Source of the DNA: Stenotrophomonas chelatiphaga
GTDB lineage: Bacteria; Pseudomonadota; Gammaproteobacteria; Xanthomonadales; Xanthomonadaceae
NCBI RefSeq assembly: GCF_001431535.1
Contig: NZ_LDJK01000013.1
Location: 26,011-90,010 of the forward strand
Length of the DNA: 64,000 nt
Direction: 5' to 3'
In this document: piece by piece, positions 8,418 through 17,862 of the stretch
How the letters are laid out: each line of letters begins with the position of its first letter
Position numbering within the stretch: position 1 is the first letter of the stretch
The notes under the pieces: generated by a model
What the model saw: only the letters and a program-made list of their open reading frames with translations
The model's database searches: none
What the model was told of the DNA's origin: nothing
Translations under genes and position numbers: made by a program

Positions 8418-9224
8418 CTACCGCAGACCGGCGCAGTCCAGCGAGCGCTGCTGCGCCGCCCCGCTGCGCTGGCGCAGGCCCGGATCGGCCTTGCCGTCGG
8501 CCAGCGCGCCCTGCAGCCACCACGTGGAGGCGCCTTCGCCGCCGCTGAGCTGGGCCTGGAATCCAGCCGCGCGCAGTGCCGCCAGCCGGCGCTCGGCGCC
8601 TTCGCGATTGCGGTACTGGCCCAGCGCGATGGCGTTGGCGTCAGGTCCCTGGCCAATGACGTAGTAGTCGCTCAGGCCGGCGGCGACGATCCGCTGCACG
8701 GTGGCCTGGGCCGCTTCGCGGTTCTCTGCAGGCGGCATCATCACCCGGTAGCGCGCGGTGGCACCGGGAGTCGATTGTTCGCGCAGGCGCGTTTGCGTCA
8801 GCGCCGCACCGGCCTTGGCCTGGGCGCCCTGGGCAGCGGCCTGGTCGGTGAACGGACCCAGCGCCACACAACGTTCGGGCGCTGCGGGGGTCGGCGCGGG
8901 TTCCGCTGCAGGGGCAGGCGGTGCCACCGCGCCAGCCGCAACCGGGGCCGGACGCACTTCGGCCACCGCGGGTGCTGCGGCCGGCGATGAAGCGGCCTCC
9001 GCCGCGGCAGGTTCGGCAGCGGTGGGCGTGCTATCGGTCAGCGGCGCAGTGGACGCCGCTGGCGAGGGCGCCGTCACCGGCGCGGCCGCATCCACCAGCT
9101 GCAGTTCGGCCACGCCGGAAGGCGGCTTCACGTCCGGAACAACCGGCTCGCCGCGCAGCATCCACCACAGGGCGACGCTCACGTTGAGCAGCACGAGGAA
9201 CACGATCAGGGCACGGGTCAGCAT
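8418..9224 (-). CDS. SPOR-domain membrane protein
   Basis: 268 aa with one N-terminal transmembrane helix (residues 4-22), a long Ala/Pro-rich periplasmic linker (about 55-115) and a C-terminal SPOR domain (about 115-245, beginning near CVALGPFTDQAAAQ). SPOR domains bind denuded septal peptidoglycan, which points to a role at division sites or the cell wall. It lies 9 nt downstream of coaX, so it is the last gene of a birA-coaX-SPOR operon. Confidence 0.85.
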   Translation of the reverse strand: MLTRALIVFLVLLNVSVALWWMLRGEPVVPDVKPPSGVAELQLVDAAAPVTAPSPAASTAPLTDSTPTAAEPAAAEAASSPAAAPAVAEVRPAPVAAGAVAPPAPAAEPAPTPAAPERCVALGPFTDQAAAQGAQAKAGAALTQTRLREQSTPGATARYRVMMPPAENREAAQATVQRIVAAGLSDYYVIGQGPDANAIALGQYRNREGAERRLAALRAAGFQAQLSGGEGASTWWLQGALADGKADPGLRQRSGAAQQRSLDCAGLR

Positions 9225-9233
9225 CTGCCGATC

Positions 9234-9974
9234 CTAGCCTGTCGCCGACGGCAGGTGAACGGCCCAGCGTGCCAGCCCATCCAGCACCAGCAGCGGCTGG
9301 TGGCCCGCATCGGCCGGCAGCTGCGGCAACAGCGCCGGTGCGCCGCCGCCGTGCAGCAGCAGGTCCACCGGCGCCTGCAGCCGCTGCTGCGCCTGCTCGC
9401 GGCTGCGTTCGATCAACGCGATCGCCGCGCCGTCGCAGCCGGATGCCAACGCATCATCGGTGTCATCGGCGAACTCGCGGTAGTGCCCGCCACTGGCCGG
9501 CAACTGCGCCGCGCGTGCATGCAGCGCTTCGCGCATGGTGGTCGGCGAGGCGGCGATGCGCCCCCCGTGGTGCTGCCCGTGCGCGTCCAGCAGGTCGATG
9601 GTCAGCGCGGTGCCGACCCCGGCCACCAGCACATGGCGCTGGGTGCGCGCCGCCGCCAGCAGCGCCAGGAAACGATCCACGCCGAAGCGCGCGGGCGTGG
9701 CGTAGGCGATGCGCACATCGGCGAACGCCGCTTCGGTGCGGGCCACGTGCACGTGCTGGAAGCGCATGCGCAGGATCTCCAGCATGGTGGCCGTCAGTCC
9801 GGCGGCGGCCACACTGGCCACGTAGGCGGTACCGCCCTGCGGCAGCGTGCGCAGCGCGTCGCCGCGCAGGTCTTCGGCACCGTGCGTCCATGCCTGCACG
9901 TCGCCGGCGCGGTCGCCGAGCAGCGGTGCGTACTTGAAGCGGGAATTCCCCAAGTCGAACAACCAGTCGCTCAT
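9234..9974 (-). CDS. coaX: type III pantothenate kinase
   Basis: First step of coenzyme A synthesis, phosphorylating pantothenate. 246 aa, usual for CoaX. It starts with the ASKHA phosphate-1 motif WLFDLGNSRFKY and has the GVGTALTIDLL motif near 120-132. A short glycine-rich LLHGGGAPALLP follows near 205-216. Its ATG overlaps the birA stop (ATGA at 9971-9974), so it is coupled to birA, an arrangement common in this lineage. Confidence 0.92.
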   Translation of the reverse strand: MSDWLFDLGNSRFKYAPLLGDRAGDVQAWTHGAEDLRGDALRTLPQGGTAYVASVAAAGLTATMLEILRMRFQHVHVARTEAAFADVRIAYATPARFGVDRFLALLAAARTQRHVLVAGVGTALTIDLLDAHGQHHGGRIAASPTTMREALHARAAQLPASGGHYREFADDTDDALASGCDGAAIALIERSREQAQQRLQAPVDLLLHGGGAPALLPQLPADAGHQPLLVLDGLARWAVHLPSATG

Positions 9975-10936
9975 CGTGCCCTCACGCTGACTTCGCCGGC
10001 GTGCACAGGCTGCTCGCGGCCTTCGATTTCCACCCGCAGCGCGCCGTCTTCGGCCAGGCCCAGCGCGCGGCCGTCCTGCCAGGCGCCGCCCAGTTCCACC
10101 CGCACTTCGCGCCCGGCCAGGCTGTCCAGCGCGGCATAGCGCGGCAGGAACGGGGCCAGGCCCTCGGCTTCGAACTGCTCCAGCGCAGGCAGCAGCGCGG
10201 CCAGCACCGCGGTCGCCACCGCATTGCGCTGCACTGGCTCACCCGCCAGCTGGTCCAGGTCGGTCCACGGCTGGTCGATGCGTTCGGCGAAGGCCGGCGG
10301 CATGTGCACGTTGAGGCCGATGCCGATCACCGCACGCGCCGGCCCGGCGAACTCGCCGCCACCTTCCACCAGCAGGCCGCCCAGCTTGTGGCCGTCCACC
10401 ACCAGGTCGTTGGGCCACTTCAGCTGCACCTGGGCATGGCCGAGCCCGCGCAGGGCTTCGGCCACCGCCACGCCGGCCACCAGGCTCAGCCCGCCCAGCT
10501 GGGCCAGCCCACCGGCGAAGCCCCTCAGCACCGAAAGGTAGATATGTGCGGCCAACGGCGAGGCCCAGTCGCGCCCGCGACGGCCGCGGCCCCCGGTCTG
10601 GCGCTCGGCCAGCAGGACGCGACTGCCGCGCGGCGGGGCGCTGCAGCGCAACAATTCGGTGTTGGTGGACACCGTGCTCCAGGTCACCTGCAGGTCGTCC
10701 AGCAGCGCATCGGCGGGTGCGGGCAGCGCAGCGCGGATGCCGCCAGCGTCCAGCAGGTCGACCGGCTGGGACAACGTGTAGCCGTCACCGGCGCGACCCT
10801 CGATCGCGACGCCGGCTGTCCTAAGTCCTTGAATGCGCTTCCAGATGGCCGCCCGGGTCTGGCCCAGCTCGCGGGCCAGGGCATCACCGGACAAGGGCCC
10901 GGCGGCCAGTTTTGCCAGCAGTTCGCGGTCGTCCAC
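9971..10936 (-). CDS. birA: biotin-protein ligase / biotin operon repressor
   Basis: Attaches biotin to carboxylases (such as the liuD product in this window) and, through its N-terminal helix-turn-helix, can repress biotin genes. The HTH is near residues 15-40 (LSGDALARELGQTRAAIWKR), the ligase motif RQTGGRGRRGRDW near 110-122 and KWPNDL further on. I start at the GTG at 10936, which has GGAAG 7 nt upstream and gives MDDRELLAKL. The longer frame to 10975 begins at TTG with no ribosome site. 321 aa. Confidence 0.9.
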   Translation of the reverse strand: MDDRELLAKLAAGPLSGDALARELGQTRAAIWKRIQGLRTAGVAIEGRAGDGYTLSQPVDLLDAGGIRAALPAPADALLDDLQVTWSTVSTNTELLRCSAPPRGSRVLLAERQTGGRGRRGRDWASPLAAHIYLSVLRGFAGGLAQLGGLSLVAGVAVAEALRGLGHAQVQLKWPNDLVVDGHKLGGLLVEGGGEFAGPARAVIGIGLNVHMPPAFAERIDQPWTDLDQLAGEPVQRNAVATAVLAALLPALEQFEAEGLAPFLPRYAALDSLAGREVRVELGGAWQDGRALGLAEDGALRVEIEGREQPVHAGEVSVRAR

Positions 10937-11058
10937 GGCAGCTTCCGTCAGATAAACAGGGAAAGTATGCGGCAAAGGAATTGCCGTTGCCGGGAGGGGC
11001 TTCCAATAGGCGACCGGATTCGGGCTAGAATCGGGAACTCACCCGCCCTTAACCACGG

Positions 11059-11346
11059 ATGTCGTCGATGCGCTGTTCTGCCCATTGCCTGGTCCTGTTG
11101 ATGGCCCCGCTGCTTGCCACCGCGTCCACCGTGATGGCCAGTGAAGGGCGCGGTGACTGTGTCTATTCCACGCCCGATGCCGAACGCCCGCCGACCGCGC
11201 GCAGTGCCGCCGCCGCGGTGCCCAGCACGCCGAAGCCGGTGCCTGCACAGGCCACCAGCAGTGGCGGCGGCGGTGGCGACGATGACGTGCTGCAGCGACT
11301 GCGCGCGCCGAAGTGGCACAGCTTCCTGCCGGGTATGTTCCGCTGA
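11059..11346 (+). CDS. small exported protein of unknown function
   Basis: 95 aa, divergent from birA. The N-terminus MRCSAHCLVLLMAPLLATAS looks like a signal peptide. The rest is Ala/Pro/Ser-rich with a polyglycine-Asp stretch and ends RLRAPKWHSFLPGMFR. No family is recognised. It overlaps the start of the downstream peptidase gene if that gene uses its GTG at 11313. Confidence 0.5.
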   Translation: MSSMRCSAHCLVLLMAPLLATASTVMASEGRGDCVYSTPDAERPPTARSAAAAVPSTPKPVPAQATSSGGGGGDDDVLQRLRAPKWHSFLPGMFR

Positions 11347-12110
11347 TCCAGGCGTTGTCGCGCTGGCTGCGGCCAGCCCCCCGTCCCATTCCCGAACCGC
11401 TGTGGCAGCAGGCCTGCCGCGATATCCCGTGGCTGCAGGGCCTGCCCGTCGATCGCCTGGATGCGCTGCGCACGCTGGCGACCCGCTTCCTGCATGAAAA
11501 GACCATCAGCCCGCTCGGCGATCTGGTGCTGCGCGACGAAGACATCGTGCTGCTGGCGGCGGTGTGCTGCCTGCCACTGCTGGGGGTGGGCGAAGCCGGG
11601 TTGCGCGGCTGGTCGCAGCTGATCCTGTACCCGGACGCGTTCCGCGTGCAGCGCAGCCATGTCGATGCCGCCGGGGTGCTGCACGAGTGGGACGACGAAC
11701 TGATCGGCGAGAGCTGGGACAGCGGTCCGTTGATCCTGTCGTGGGCGGATATCCAGGCCGACCTGCAGGCGCCGTTCGATGGCTACTGCGTGGCGGTGCA
11801 CGAGATGGCGCACAAGATCGATGCGCTGGATGGCGCGATCGACGGCACGCCGCCGCTGCCGCGTGCCTGGCAACGCGAGTGGGCCGGTGATTTCCAGCGC
11901 GCCTACGATGCGTTCTGCGTGCAGGTCGATGCGGGCGAGGAAATGCTGATCGACCCGTATGCGGCCGAGGCCCCGGAAGAGTTCTTCGCGGTGGTCACCG
12001 AGTACCACTTCTCCGCGCCGGACGTGCTGGCCGAGGCGCTGCCGACGGTGGCCGCGCACCTGCGGCGCTTCTATGGCGAGCCGCCTGCGCGGCAGCTACC
12101 TTCAGGGTAG
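11313..12110 (+). CDS. mtfA: MtfA-type zinc-dependent peptidase
   Basis: Related to E. coli MtfA, a cytosolic aminopeptidase-like metallopeptidase (M90) that binds the glucose regulator Mlc. The zinc motif HEMAHKID is near residues 163-170, with a downstream acidic EEFFAVVTEYHF segment typical of the family. 265 aa. The GTG at 11313 overlaps the preceding gene by 34 nt; a start a few codons later is possible. The stop TAG at 12108-12110 lies within a GGTAGCGCC repeat end. The Mlc link is family knowledge only; no Mlc homologue is seen here. Confidence 0.82.
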   Translation: MAQLPAGYVPLIQALSRWLRPAPRPIPEPLWQQACRDIPWLQGLPVDRLDALRTLATRFLHEKTISPLGDLVLRDEDIVLLAAVCCLPLLGVGEAGLRGWSQLILYPDAFRVQRSHVDAAGVLHEWDDELIGESWDSGPLILSWADIQADLQAPFDGYCVAVHEMAHKIDALDGAIDGTPPLPRAWQREWAGDFQRAYDAFCVQVDAGEEMLIDPYAAEAPEEFFAVVTEYHFSAPDVLAEALPTVAAHLRRFYGEPPARQLPSG

Positions 12111-12122
12111 CGCCGGCAACCG

Positions 12123-13550
12123 TTACGGACCGGCCGGCAGCCGTACTTCGAAGCGGGCACCGCCCAGTTCGGACGAACGCGCGACCAGCAGTTCACCGCG
12201 GTAATCCTTGATCAGGTCCTGCACGATCGACAGGCCGATGCCGTGGCCCTGCACGCGCTCATCGCCGCGCACGCCACGCTGCAGCACCTTGGCGATATCT
12301 TCCGGGGCGATGCCCGGGCCATCGTCGTCCACCGCCAGCAGCAGGCCCGGGCGGCGGGTGTTCGGCGCCGGCTGCGGCTGCGCGGTCAGCAGCACGCGGC
12401 GGTTGGCCCACTTGAAGGCGTTCTCCAGCAGGTTGCCGAGCAGTTCCTGCAGGTCGCCGGGTTCGCCATGGAAGCGCGACCCCGGATCGATGTCGAACTC
12501 GCACAGCACGCCCTTGGCGGCGTAGACCTTTTCCAGCCCGCGCACGATCTCTTCGGCGTTGGATTCGATCGGCAGCGGCGCGGAGAACAGCTTGTGCCCG
12601 GACGATGCGGCGCGTGCCAGCTGGTAGGACACCAGGTTGTTCATGCGCTGCAACTGCACGTCCAGTTCTTCGCGCAGCGCATCGTTGCTGGATCCGCTGT
12701 CCATCTGCGTGCGCAGCACGGCGATCGGAGTCTTCAGGCTGTGCGCCAGGTCGGCCAGCGTGTTGCGCTGGCGCTCCAGGTTCTCGCGCTCGCTTTCGAT
12801 GAAGGCGTTGATGCTGTCGGTCAGCGGTTCCAGCTCACGCGGATGGCGTTCGCTCATGCGCTCGCTTTCGCCGCGCTGCACGCGGGTCAGCTCGGTGATC
12901 ACCCGGCGCATCGGGCGCAGGCTCCACTGCAGGATGACCGTCTGCAGCAACAGCAGGATCAGGCCGATGCCGCCCAGGTAGAACCACACCCGGCCACGGA
13001 ACACGCGCAGCTGCGCGCCCAGCGCACCGGAGTCTTCCATCACGTAGATGGTGTACGGGAATTCGGTCGCCGGGTCGGCGTCGGCATCCCACACCAGGCC
13101 CAGCCCGTAGCGGTATACCGAGCCCTCGCTGCCGTCGATCTGGATGATCGGCAGCGGACCTTCGAATACTTCCTGACGCGGCGCCAGCAGGCCACCGCCG
13201 CGGCTGGGCAGCATCGGCCCTTCGGCGGACATTGAATTGACCTTGCCGTCCGGGGTGACCACCTGCAGGTACAGGCCGCTACCGGGCACGTCGAAGCGGG
13301 GATCCGGCGGCTGCTCGCGCAGGTACAGCGAACGGTCGCGGGTGAAGTCACTGCCGGCGGCGTAGGCGGTGGCGTAGTTCTTCAGGCGTTCGCGCAGGTT
13401 CGCGCGCGCGGTGTCGGCGAACGCCGCATCCAACGCGTAGCCGGCCAGCGCAAGGAACGCCACCAGGCCCACGGACGCAGCCAGCAGCTGGCGCGCCTGC
13501 AGGGAGCGCGGCCGCCAGCGTCGGAAGAACCACAGACGGCCGGACATCAT
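12123..13550 (-). CDS. phoQ: PhoQ-like sensor histidine kinase
   Basis: 475 aa inner-membrane kinase. A transmembrane helix lies near residues 20-45, a periplasmic sensor domain about 45-180, a second helix about 185-210 and a HAMP-like segment after it. The phospho-accepting LADLAHSLKTPIAVLR is near 268-283 and the ATPase boxes include LLGNLLENAFKWANRR and DDDGPGIAPEDI. It sits 19 nt after the response regulator gene in the same operon. PhoPQ in relatives senses divalent cations and antimicrobial peptides; the specific signal here is inferred. Confidence 0.88.
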   Translation of the reverse strand: MMSGRLWFFRRWRPRSLQARQLLAASVGLVAFLALAGYALDAAFADTARANLRERLKNYATAYAAGSDFTRDRSLYLREQPPDPRFDVPGSGLYLQVVTPDGKVNSMSAEGPMLPSRGGGLLAPRQEVFEGPLPIIQIDGSEGSVYRYGLGLVWDADADPATEFPYTIYVMEDSGALGAQLRVFRGRVWFYLGGIGLILLLLQTVILQWSLRPMRRVITELTRVQRGESERMSERHPRELEPLTDSINAFIESERENLERQRNTLADLAHSLKTPIAVLRTQMDSGSSNDALREELDVQLQRMNNLVSYQLARAASSGHKLFSAPLPIESNAEEIVRGLEKVYAAKGVLCEFDIDPGSRFHGEPGDLQELLGNLLENAFKWANRRVLLTAQPQPAPNTRRPGLLLAVDDDGPGIAPEDIAKVLQRGVRGDERVQGHGIGLSIVQDLIKDYRGELLVARSSELGGARFEVRLPAGP

Positions 13551-13569
13551 CTTCTCGCCTGCAGCAGGC

Positions 13570-14253
13570 TCAGCCCTCGTTGCGCGGGATCGCGAAACGG
13601 TAGCCGCGACCGCGGACGGTCTCGATCGGCTTCAATTCACCGTCCGGATCCAGCTTCTTGCGCAGGCGGCCGATGAACACTTCCAGCACGTTGGAGTCGC
13701 GGTCGAAATCCTGCTGGTAGATGTGCTCGGTCAGGTCGGCCTTGGAGACCAGTTCACCGGCGTGCATCATCAGGTATTCCAGCACCTTGTACTCGTAGCT
13801 GGTGAGGTCGACGTTGCTGCCGGCCACGCTGACGGTCTGTGCCGCCAGGTCCAGTGCCACCGGACCGCATTCCAGGGTCGGCTTGCTCCAGCCAGCGGCG
13901 CGGCGCAGCAGTGCATTGACGCGAGCCAGCAGCTCTTCGACATGGAACGGCTTGACCAGGTAATCGTCGGCGCCCTGCTTGAGGCCTTCGACCTTGTCCT
14001 GCCAGCTGGAACGGGCGGTCAGGATCAGGACCGGGAATTTCTTGCCCTCGTCGCGCAGGGCCTTGATCAGCTCCATGCCGGACATCTTCGGCAGGCCCAG
14101 ATCGATGATGCCGACGTCGAACGGCACTTCGCGGCCCATGTACAGACCTTCCTCGCCATCCTGCGCCGCATCGACGGCAAAGCCTTCGCGCTTGAGCCGG
14201 GCTGCAAGGGTCTCGCGCAGCGGGGCTTCGTCTTCGACCAGAAGGATACGCAT
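13570..14253 (-). CDS. phoP: PhoP-like response regulator
   Basis: 227 aa OmpR/PhoB-type regulator. The receiver domain (1-115) has acidic LLVEDE at 4-9, the phospho-Asp in GIIDLGLP near 51, and the conserved Lys in YLVKPF near 101. The winged-helix DNA-binding domain covers about 130-225, ending RGRGYRF. It is upstream of phoQ and downstream of a PepSY-like periplasmic gene, all on the minus strand. Similarity to xanthomonad PhoP supports the symbol. Confidence 0.9.
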   Translation of the reverse strand: MRILLVEDEAPLRETLAARLKREGFAVDAAQDGEEGLYMGREVPFDVGIIDLGLPKMSGMELIKALRDEGKKFPVLILTARSSWQDKVEGLKQGADDYLVKPFHVEELLARVNALLRRAAGWSKPTLECGPVALDLAAQTVSVAGSNVDLTSYEYKVLEYLMMHAGELVSKADLTEHIYQQDFDRDSNVLEVFIGRLRKKLDPDGELKPIETVRGRGYRFAIPRNEG

Positions 14254-14327
14254 GAACTCTCCCTAGTGTGCTGGGGTCGGCCGGTTGGGCCGGTGGAAAT
14301 CGGGTGTGATGCGACAATGATCCCCGT

Positions 14328-14732
14328 TCAGGGGTTATCGCCGCGTAGTGAAGACATATCCGATCGGGGCGGGCGGGGCTGTGAATGCTGCTGCACGGGA
14401 TCATCCATGTAGCGGACGCGGCCACGCTCGTCCATGTATTTCACGCGGTTGATGTCGCGCCCATCGAACGGCACCCGCTCGGCACCCAGGATGTGTCCAC
14501 CGGTGGATCGCTGCACCCGCCGCACGGCGTCGGACAGGGAGCGCTCATCACCGCGCTGGGATCCACGCATCACCACTTCCGGGCGCTCGCGCATCGGCTG
14601 GCGCTGCGCCATGTTCTGCTGCATCGGACCCTGCATCGGCGCCTGCGCGCTGGCATGTAGCGGCACGAACACCGCCAGCGCCACGACCGTGGCGAGGGCA
14701 AGCTGGCAGCTGGAAGAACGGGAGGACATCAT
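14328..14732 (-). CDS. periplasmic PepSY-like protein upstream of phoPQ
   Basis: 134 aa with a signal peptide (about 1-29, ending ASA). A Met/Gln-rich stretch follows (about 30-50), then SLSDAVRRVQRSTGGHILGA and a DGRDINRVKYMDERGRVRYM segment that resembles a PepSY motif, a fold often found in periplasmic modulators of two-component sensors. It is 74 nt upstream of phoP on the same strand and may be a sensor accessory or the operon's first gene. PepSY assignment is by resemblance only. Confidence 0.65.
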   Translation of the reverse strand: MMSSRSSSCQLALATVVALAVFVPLHASAQAPMQGPMQQNMAQRQPMRERPEVVMRGSQRGDERSLSDAVRRVQRSTGGHILGAERVPFDGRDINRVKYMDERGRVRYMDDPVQQHSQPRPPRSDMSSLRGDNP

Positions 14733-14939
14733 TGGATCCTAGCCGAGGCCGGCAATTCGTTCAAAAATTGTGAAGTCCGCGTCCGGACGCGAGGTCCGGG
14801 GCTTTACAAATCTTTTGCAAATTTCGGCTTTTGCCAGTGAATCCGGTCTGAACTTTCCTGAAGATCGGATGTCTATGTTCAGGTAAGTGAACATACTAGC
14901 AGCATTCAGGGCCGTATGCGGCACCCGCTGCGCAGTGCG
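14733..14939. promoter_or_regulatory. intergenic region with perfect 8-bp inverted repeat
   Basis: Unusually AT-rich for the window. It holds TATGTTCA-N6-TGAACATA at 14874-14895, a perfect inverted repeat 142 nt upstream of the PepSY-like gene and 45 nt past the dusA stop. It is a good candidate operator for the PepSY-phoPQ operon. No coding sequence is seen. Confidence 0.5.
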
Positions 14940-15956
14940 TCAGGCGGCTTCGCGCCCGCCATCACGTTCGGTGACCGCCAGCGCCTGCTCCACCAGGGAC
15001 CAGTCCGCGCCCGGGCGGTGTGCGCCCTCGCTGAGGATCTGGCGGAACGCCCGGCCACCTGGTTGCCCGTGGAACAGGCCGAGGATGTGGCGGGTGATGT
15101 GCTTGAGCGCCGATCCTTCCGCCAGCCGCGCTTCCACATACGGACGCAGCGCGCGCAGCAGCGCCTGCCGGGTCTGCAGGGGGGCGCCGGTCTGCAGGGC
15201 CTCCAGCTGATGCAGCAGGTAGGGGTCATGGTAGGCCGCACGACCCAGCATCACCCCGTCCACCTTGCCCTGCTGGGCCTGCACCGCTTCGATGCTGGCC
15301 AGCCCGCCGTTGAGCACCACCGGCAGGCCGGGGCGCTCCTGCTTGAGCCGGTATGCCCAGTCGTAGCGCAGCGGCGGCACTTCGCGGTTTTCTTTCGGCG
15401 ACAGGCCCTTCAGCCAGGCATTGCGCGCGTGCACCACCACCATCGGCGCACCGGCGGCGACCTGCTGGTCGACAAAGGCCGCGAAGGCGTCGTACTCGTT
15501 GTCATCGTCCACGCCCAGCCGGCACTTCACCGTCACCGGGATGTCCACCGCGGCCACCATCGCGGCCACGCAGTCCGCCACCAGCGCCGGCTCACGCATC
15601 AGGCAGGCACCGAAGCGGCCGGCCTGCACGCGGTCGGAGGGACAGCCGCAGTTGAGGTTGACCTCGTCATAGCCCCAGTCCTGGGCGATGCGTGCGGCCT
15701 GCGCCAGCAGTGCCGGGTCGCTGCCGCCCAGTTGCAGGGCCAGCGGCGTTTCGCCCGGATCGAAGCCGAGCAGGCGCTGGCGGTCGCCGTGGATCACCGC
15801 ATTGGCGTGCACCATCTCCGTGTACAGCCGCGCGCCGGGCGCCAGCAGCCGGTGGAACACGCGGCAATGGCGGTCCGTCCAATCCATCATCGGGGCGACG
15901 GAAAGGCGCAGGGAGTCGGCGTAGCGGGACGCGGCGGTGGCGGTAGGCTGGGTCAT
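14940..15956 (-). CDS. dusA: tRNA-dihydrouridine synthase A
   Basis: FMN enzyme that reduces uridines in the D-loop (positions 20/20a) of tRNAs. 338 aa, standard. The barrel start LSVAPMMDWTDRHCR, the catalytic-cysteine motif LNCGCPSDRVQ near 106-116 and the later VVLNGG are typical of DusA rather than DusB/C. It precedes the PepSY-phoPQ genes on the same strand, but the long spacer with an operator argues for separate transcription. Confidence 0.94.
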   Translation of the reverse strand: MTQPTATAASRYADSLRLSVAPMMDWTDRHCRVFHRLLAPGARLYTEMVHANAVIHGDRQRLLGFDPGETPLALQLGGSDPALLAQAARIAQDWGYDEVNLNCGCPSDRVQAGRFGACLMREPALVADCVAAMVAAVDIPVTVKCRLGVDDDNEYDAFAAFVDQQVAAGAPMVVVHARNAWLKGLSPKENREVPPLRYDWAYRLKQERPGLPVVLNGGLASIEAVQAQQGKVDGVMLGRAAYHDPYLLHQLEALQTGAPLQTRQALLRALRPYVEARLAEGSALKHITRHILGLFHGQPGGRAFRQILSEGAHRPGADWSLVEQALAVTERDGGREAA

Positions 15957-16044
15957 GGGGACGCTGGAGAATCGGGGTGGCAGGCAATGCCTGCATGATC
16001 AATAGTTTACACCGGTCGGCTGAATGATCCGGGTGGGCACGGGC

Positions 16045-16100
16045 GTGACGACCAACGGTCGTCACCCACCAACAGCAGGACGGCCAGCGGCCGTCACTAC
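16045..16100. repeat. SMAG-type palindromes (pair)
   Basis: Two stem-loops, GACGACC-AAC-GGTCGTC at 16047-16063 and GACGGCC-AGC-GGCCGTC at 16079-16095. The second ends in CTAC, i.e. GTAG on the minus strand. They match the GTAG-ended REP type of S. maltophilia and abut the 3' end of the SulP gene. Confidence 0.85.
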
Positions 16101-16109
16101 CGGCAGGGA

Positions 16110-17576
16110 TCAGTGCGCGCTGCCTGCGGGGCTGTTGCGCCCTACCCGCTCGATCAGCGTTTCGCTGGCGGCGTTCAGGCCTGCCACCTCCACTGCCGCG
16201 CCATGCGCGCGCAGCTTCTCCACCGCGCGCTCCAGCGCCCCGACCGCGGTGAGGTCCCACAGATGCGCGTGCTGCAGGTCGATCACCACCCGCGGTGCCA
16301 CCTGCTGGTAATCGAATGCCGCGCCGAACTGGCCGGCCGAAGCAAAGAACACCTGGCCTTTGACGCGATAGCGCTGCACGCCCGGCTGCGGCTCGTCGCG
16401 CTGCACGTCGAGCATGCCGCCGACCTTGCGCGCGAAGAACAACGCCGACAGCAGCACACCGCTGAGCACGCCCTTGGCCAGGTCATGGGTCGCCACGGTG
16501 ACCACCACCGTCAGCAGCATCACTGCCGAGGAACTGCGCGGATGGGTGCGCAGGTCACGCAGCGAGCGCCAGCTGAAGGTGCCGATGCTGACCATGATCA
16601 TCACCGCCACAAGCGCGGCCATCGGGATCTGCCGCACCAGGTCGCTGCCGTACACCACCAGCACCAGCAACAGGGTGCCGGCGATCAGGCAGGACAGGCG
16701 TCCACGCCCGCCACTGGTCACGTTGATCACCGACTGGCCGATCATCGCGCAACCGGCCATGCCACCGAAGAAACCGGTCACCGTATTGGCCAGGCCCTGC
16801 CCGGCACACTCGCGGTTGCGCTCGCTCGGGGTTTCGGTGATGTCCTCCACGATCTGCAGGGTCATCATCGATTCCAGCAACCCCACCACCGCCAGCGTGG
16901 CCGACACCGGCAGCAGGATGCGCAGCGTTTCCCAGGTGATTGGCACGTCGGGCAGGAAGAACGAGGGCAGGCTGTCGGGCAGCTGGCCCATGTCGCCCAC
17001 GGTGCGCACGTCGATGCCGAAGCCGATCACCACTGCGGTCAGGATGCCGATCGCCACCAGCGGCGACGGCACCGCGCGGGTGATGCGCGGCAGCAGGTAG
17101 ATGATCGCCAGCGCGGCGGCGCACAGCAGGTAGACCATCGGGCCACGGCCGACCAGTTCCGGCAGCTGCGCCATGAAGATCAGGATGGCGAGTGCGTTGA
17201 CGAAGCCGGTGATGACCGAGCGCGAGACGAAGCGCATCAGCGAACCGAGCTTCAGCGCGCCGGCGGCCATCTGCAGCAGGCCGGTCAGGATGGTGGCGGC
17301 GAACAGGTACTGCAGGCCGTGGTCCTTGACCAGGTCGACCATCACCAGGGCCATCGCGCCGGTGGCGGCAGAGATCATGCCGGGGCGGCCGCCGGCGATG
17401 GCGGTGATGACCGCGATCGAGAACGAAGCGTACAGGCCGACCTTGGGGTCGACCCCGGCGATCAGCGAGAACGCGATCGCTTCGGGGATCAGCGCGAGGG
17501 CGACGACGATGCCGGACAGCACGTCGCCACGGACGTTGCCGAGCCACTGCTGGCGCAGCGGGTAATGGGTCTGCAT
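16110..17576 (-). CDS. SulP family inorganic anion transporter
   Basis: 488 aa inner-membrane carrier for sulfate or another anion such as bicarbonate. There are about 10-12 hydrophobic segments in residues 20-400, the SulP signature around [16 protein letters not shown] near 28-43, and a C-terminal STAS domain (about 405-480, with [12 protein letters not shown]). No sulfur-assimilation or carbonic anhydrase gene lies next to it, so the ion is undetermined. SMAG repeats flank both ends. Confidence 0.88.
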   Translation of the reverse strand: MQTHYPLRQQWLGNVRGDVLSGIVVALALIPEAIAFSLIAGVDPKVGLYASFSIAVITAIAGGRPGMISAATGAMALVMVDLVKDHGLQYLFAATILTGLLQMAAGALKLGSLMRFVSRSVITGFVNALAILIFMAQLPELVGRGPMVYLLCAAALAIIYLLPRITRAVPSPLVAIGILTAVVIGFGIDVRTVGDMGQLPDSLPSFFLPDVPITWETLRILLPVSATLAVVGLLESMMTLQIVEDITETPSERNRECAGQGLANTVTGFFGGMAGCAMIGQSVINVTSGGRGRLSCLIAGTLLLVLVVYGSDLVRQIPMAALVAVMIMVSIGTFSWRSLRDLRTHPRSSSAVMLLTVVVTVATHDLAKGVLSGVLLSALFFARKVGGMLDVQRDEPQPGVQRYRVKGQVFFASAGQFGAAFDYQQVAPRVVIDLQHAHLWDLTAVGALERAVEKLRAHGAAVEVAGLNAASETLIERVGRNSPAGSAH

Positions 17577-17660
17577 GGGAGGTTCCTGGTGACCGCGGGC
17601 AGGGCCACAAATGCGCGGCCGCGGTAGGCGCGCAAGTCTACGGCAGCCAACGGCGGCAAG

Positions 17661-17798
17661 GTAGTGACGGCCGCTGGCCGTCCCGCGGTGGGCCTTGCTT
17701 TGGTGGGTGACGACCGTTGGTCGTCACGCCGCTTCGCTCGCCGAGCGTGGCTCGGCGCTACCTGCCTGATCCTGGTAGTGACGGCCGCTGGCCGTCCC
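17661..17798. repeat. SMAG-type palindrome cluster
   Basis: Four units between the SulP and CDF genes: GTAG-TGACGGCCGCTGGCCGTC near 17661 and again near 17774, GTGGGTGACGACCGTTGGTC near 17704, and a GCCGAGCGTGGCTCGGC variant near 17740-17763 followed by GCTACC. All can fold into hairpins. Confidence 0.85.
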
Positions 17799-17862
17799 GC
17801 TGTGGGCAGCGGCTCCTGCGGCTGCCTTCGGCGCTGCCAGGGCCGGGCGGTACAATCCCGGC

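Noticed and set aside
10937..10975. Longer birA start at TTG
   Set aside because: No ribosome site; the GTG at 10936 with GGAAG upstream gives the usual N-terminus.
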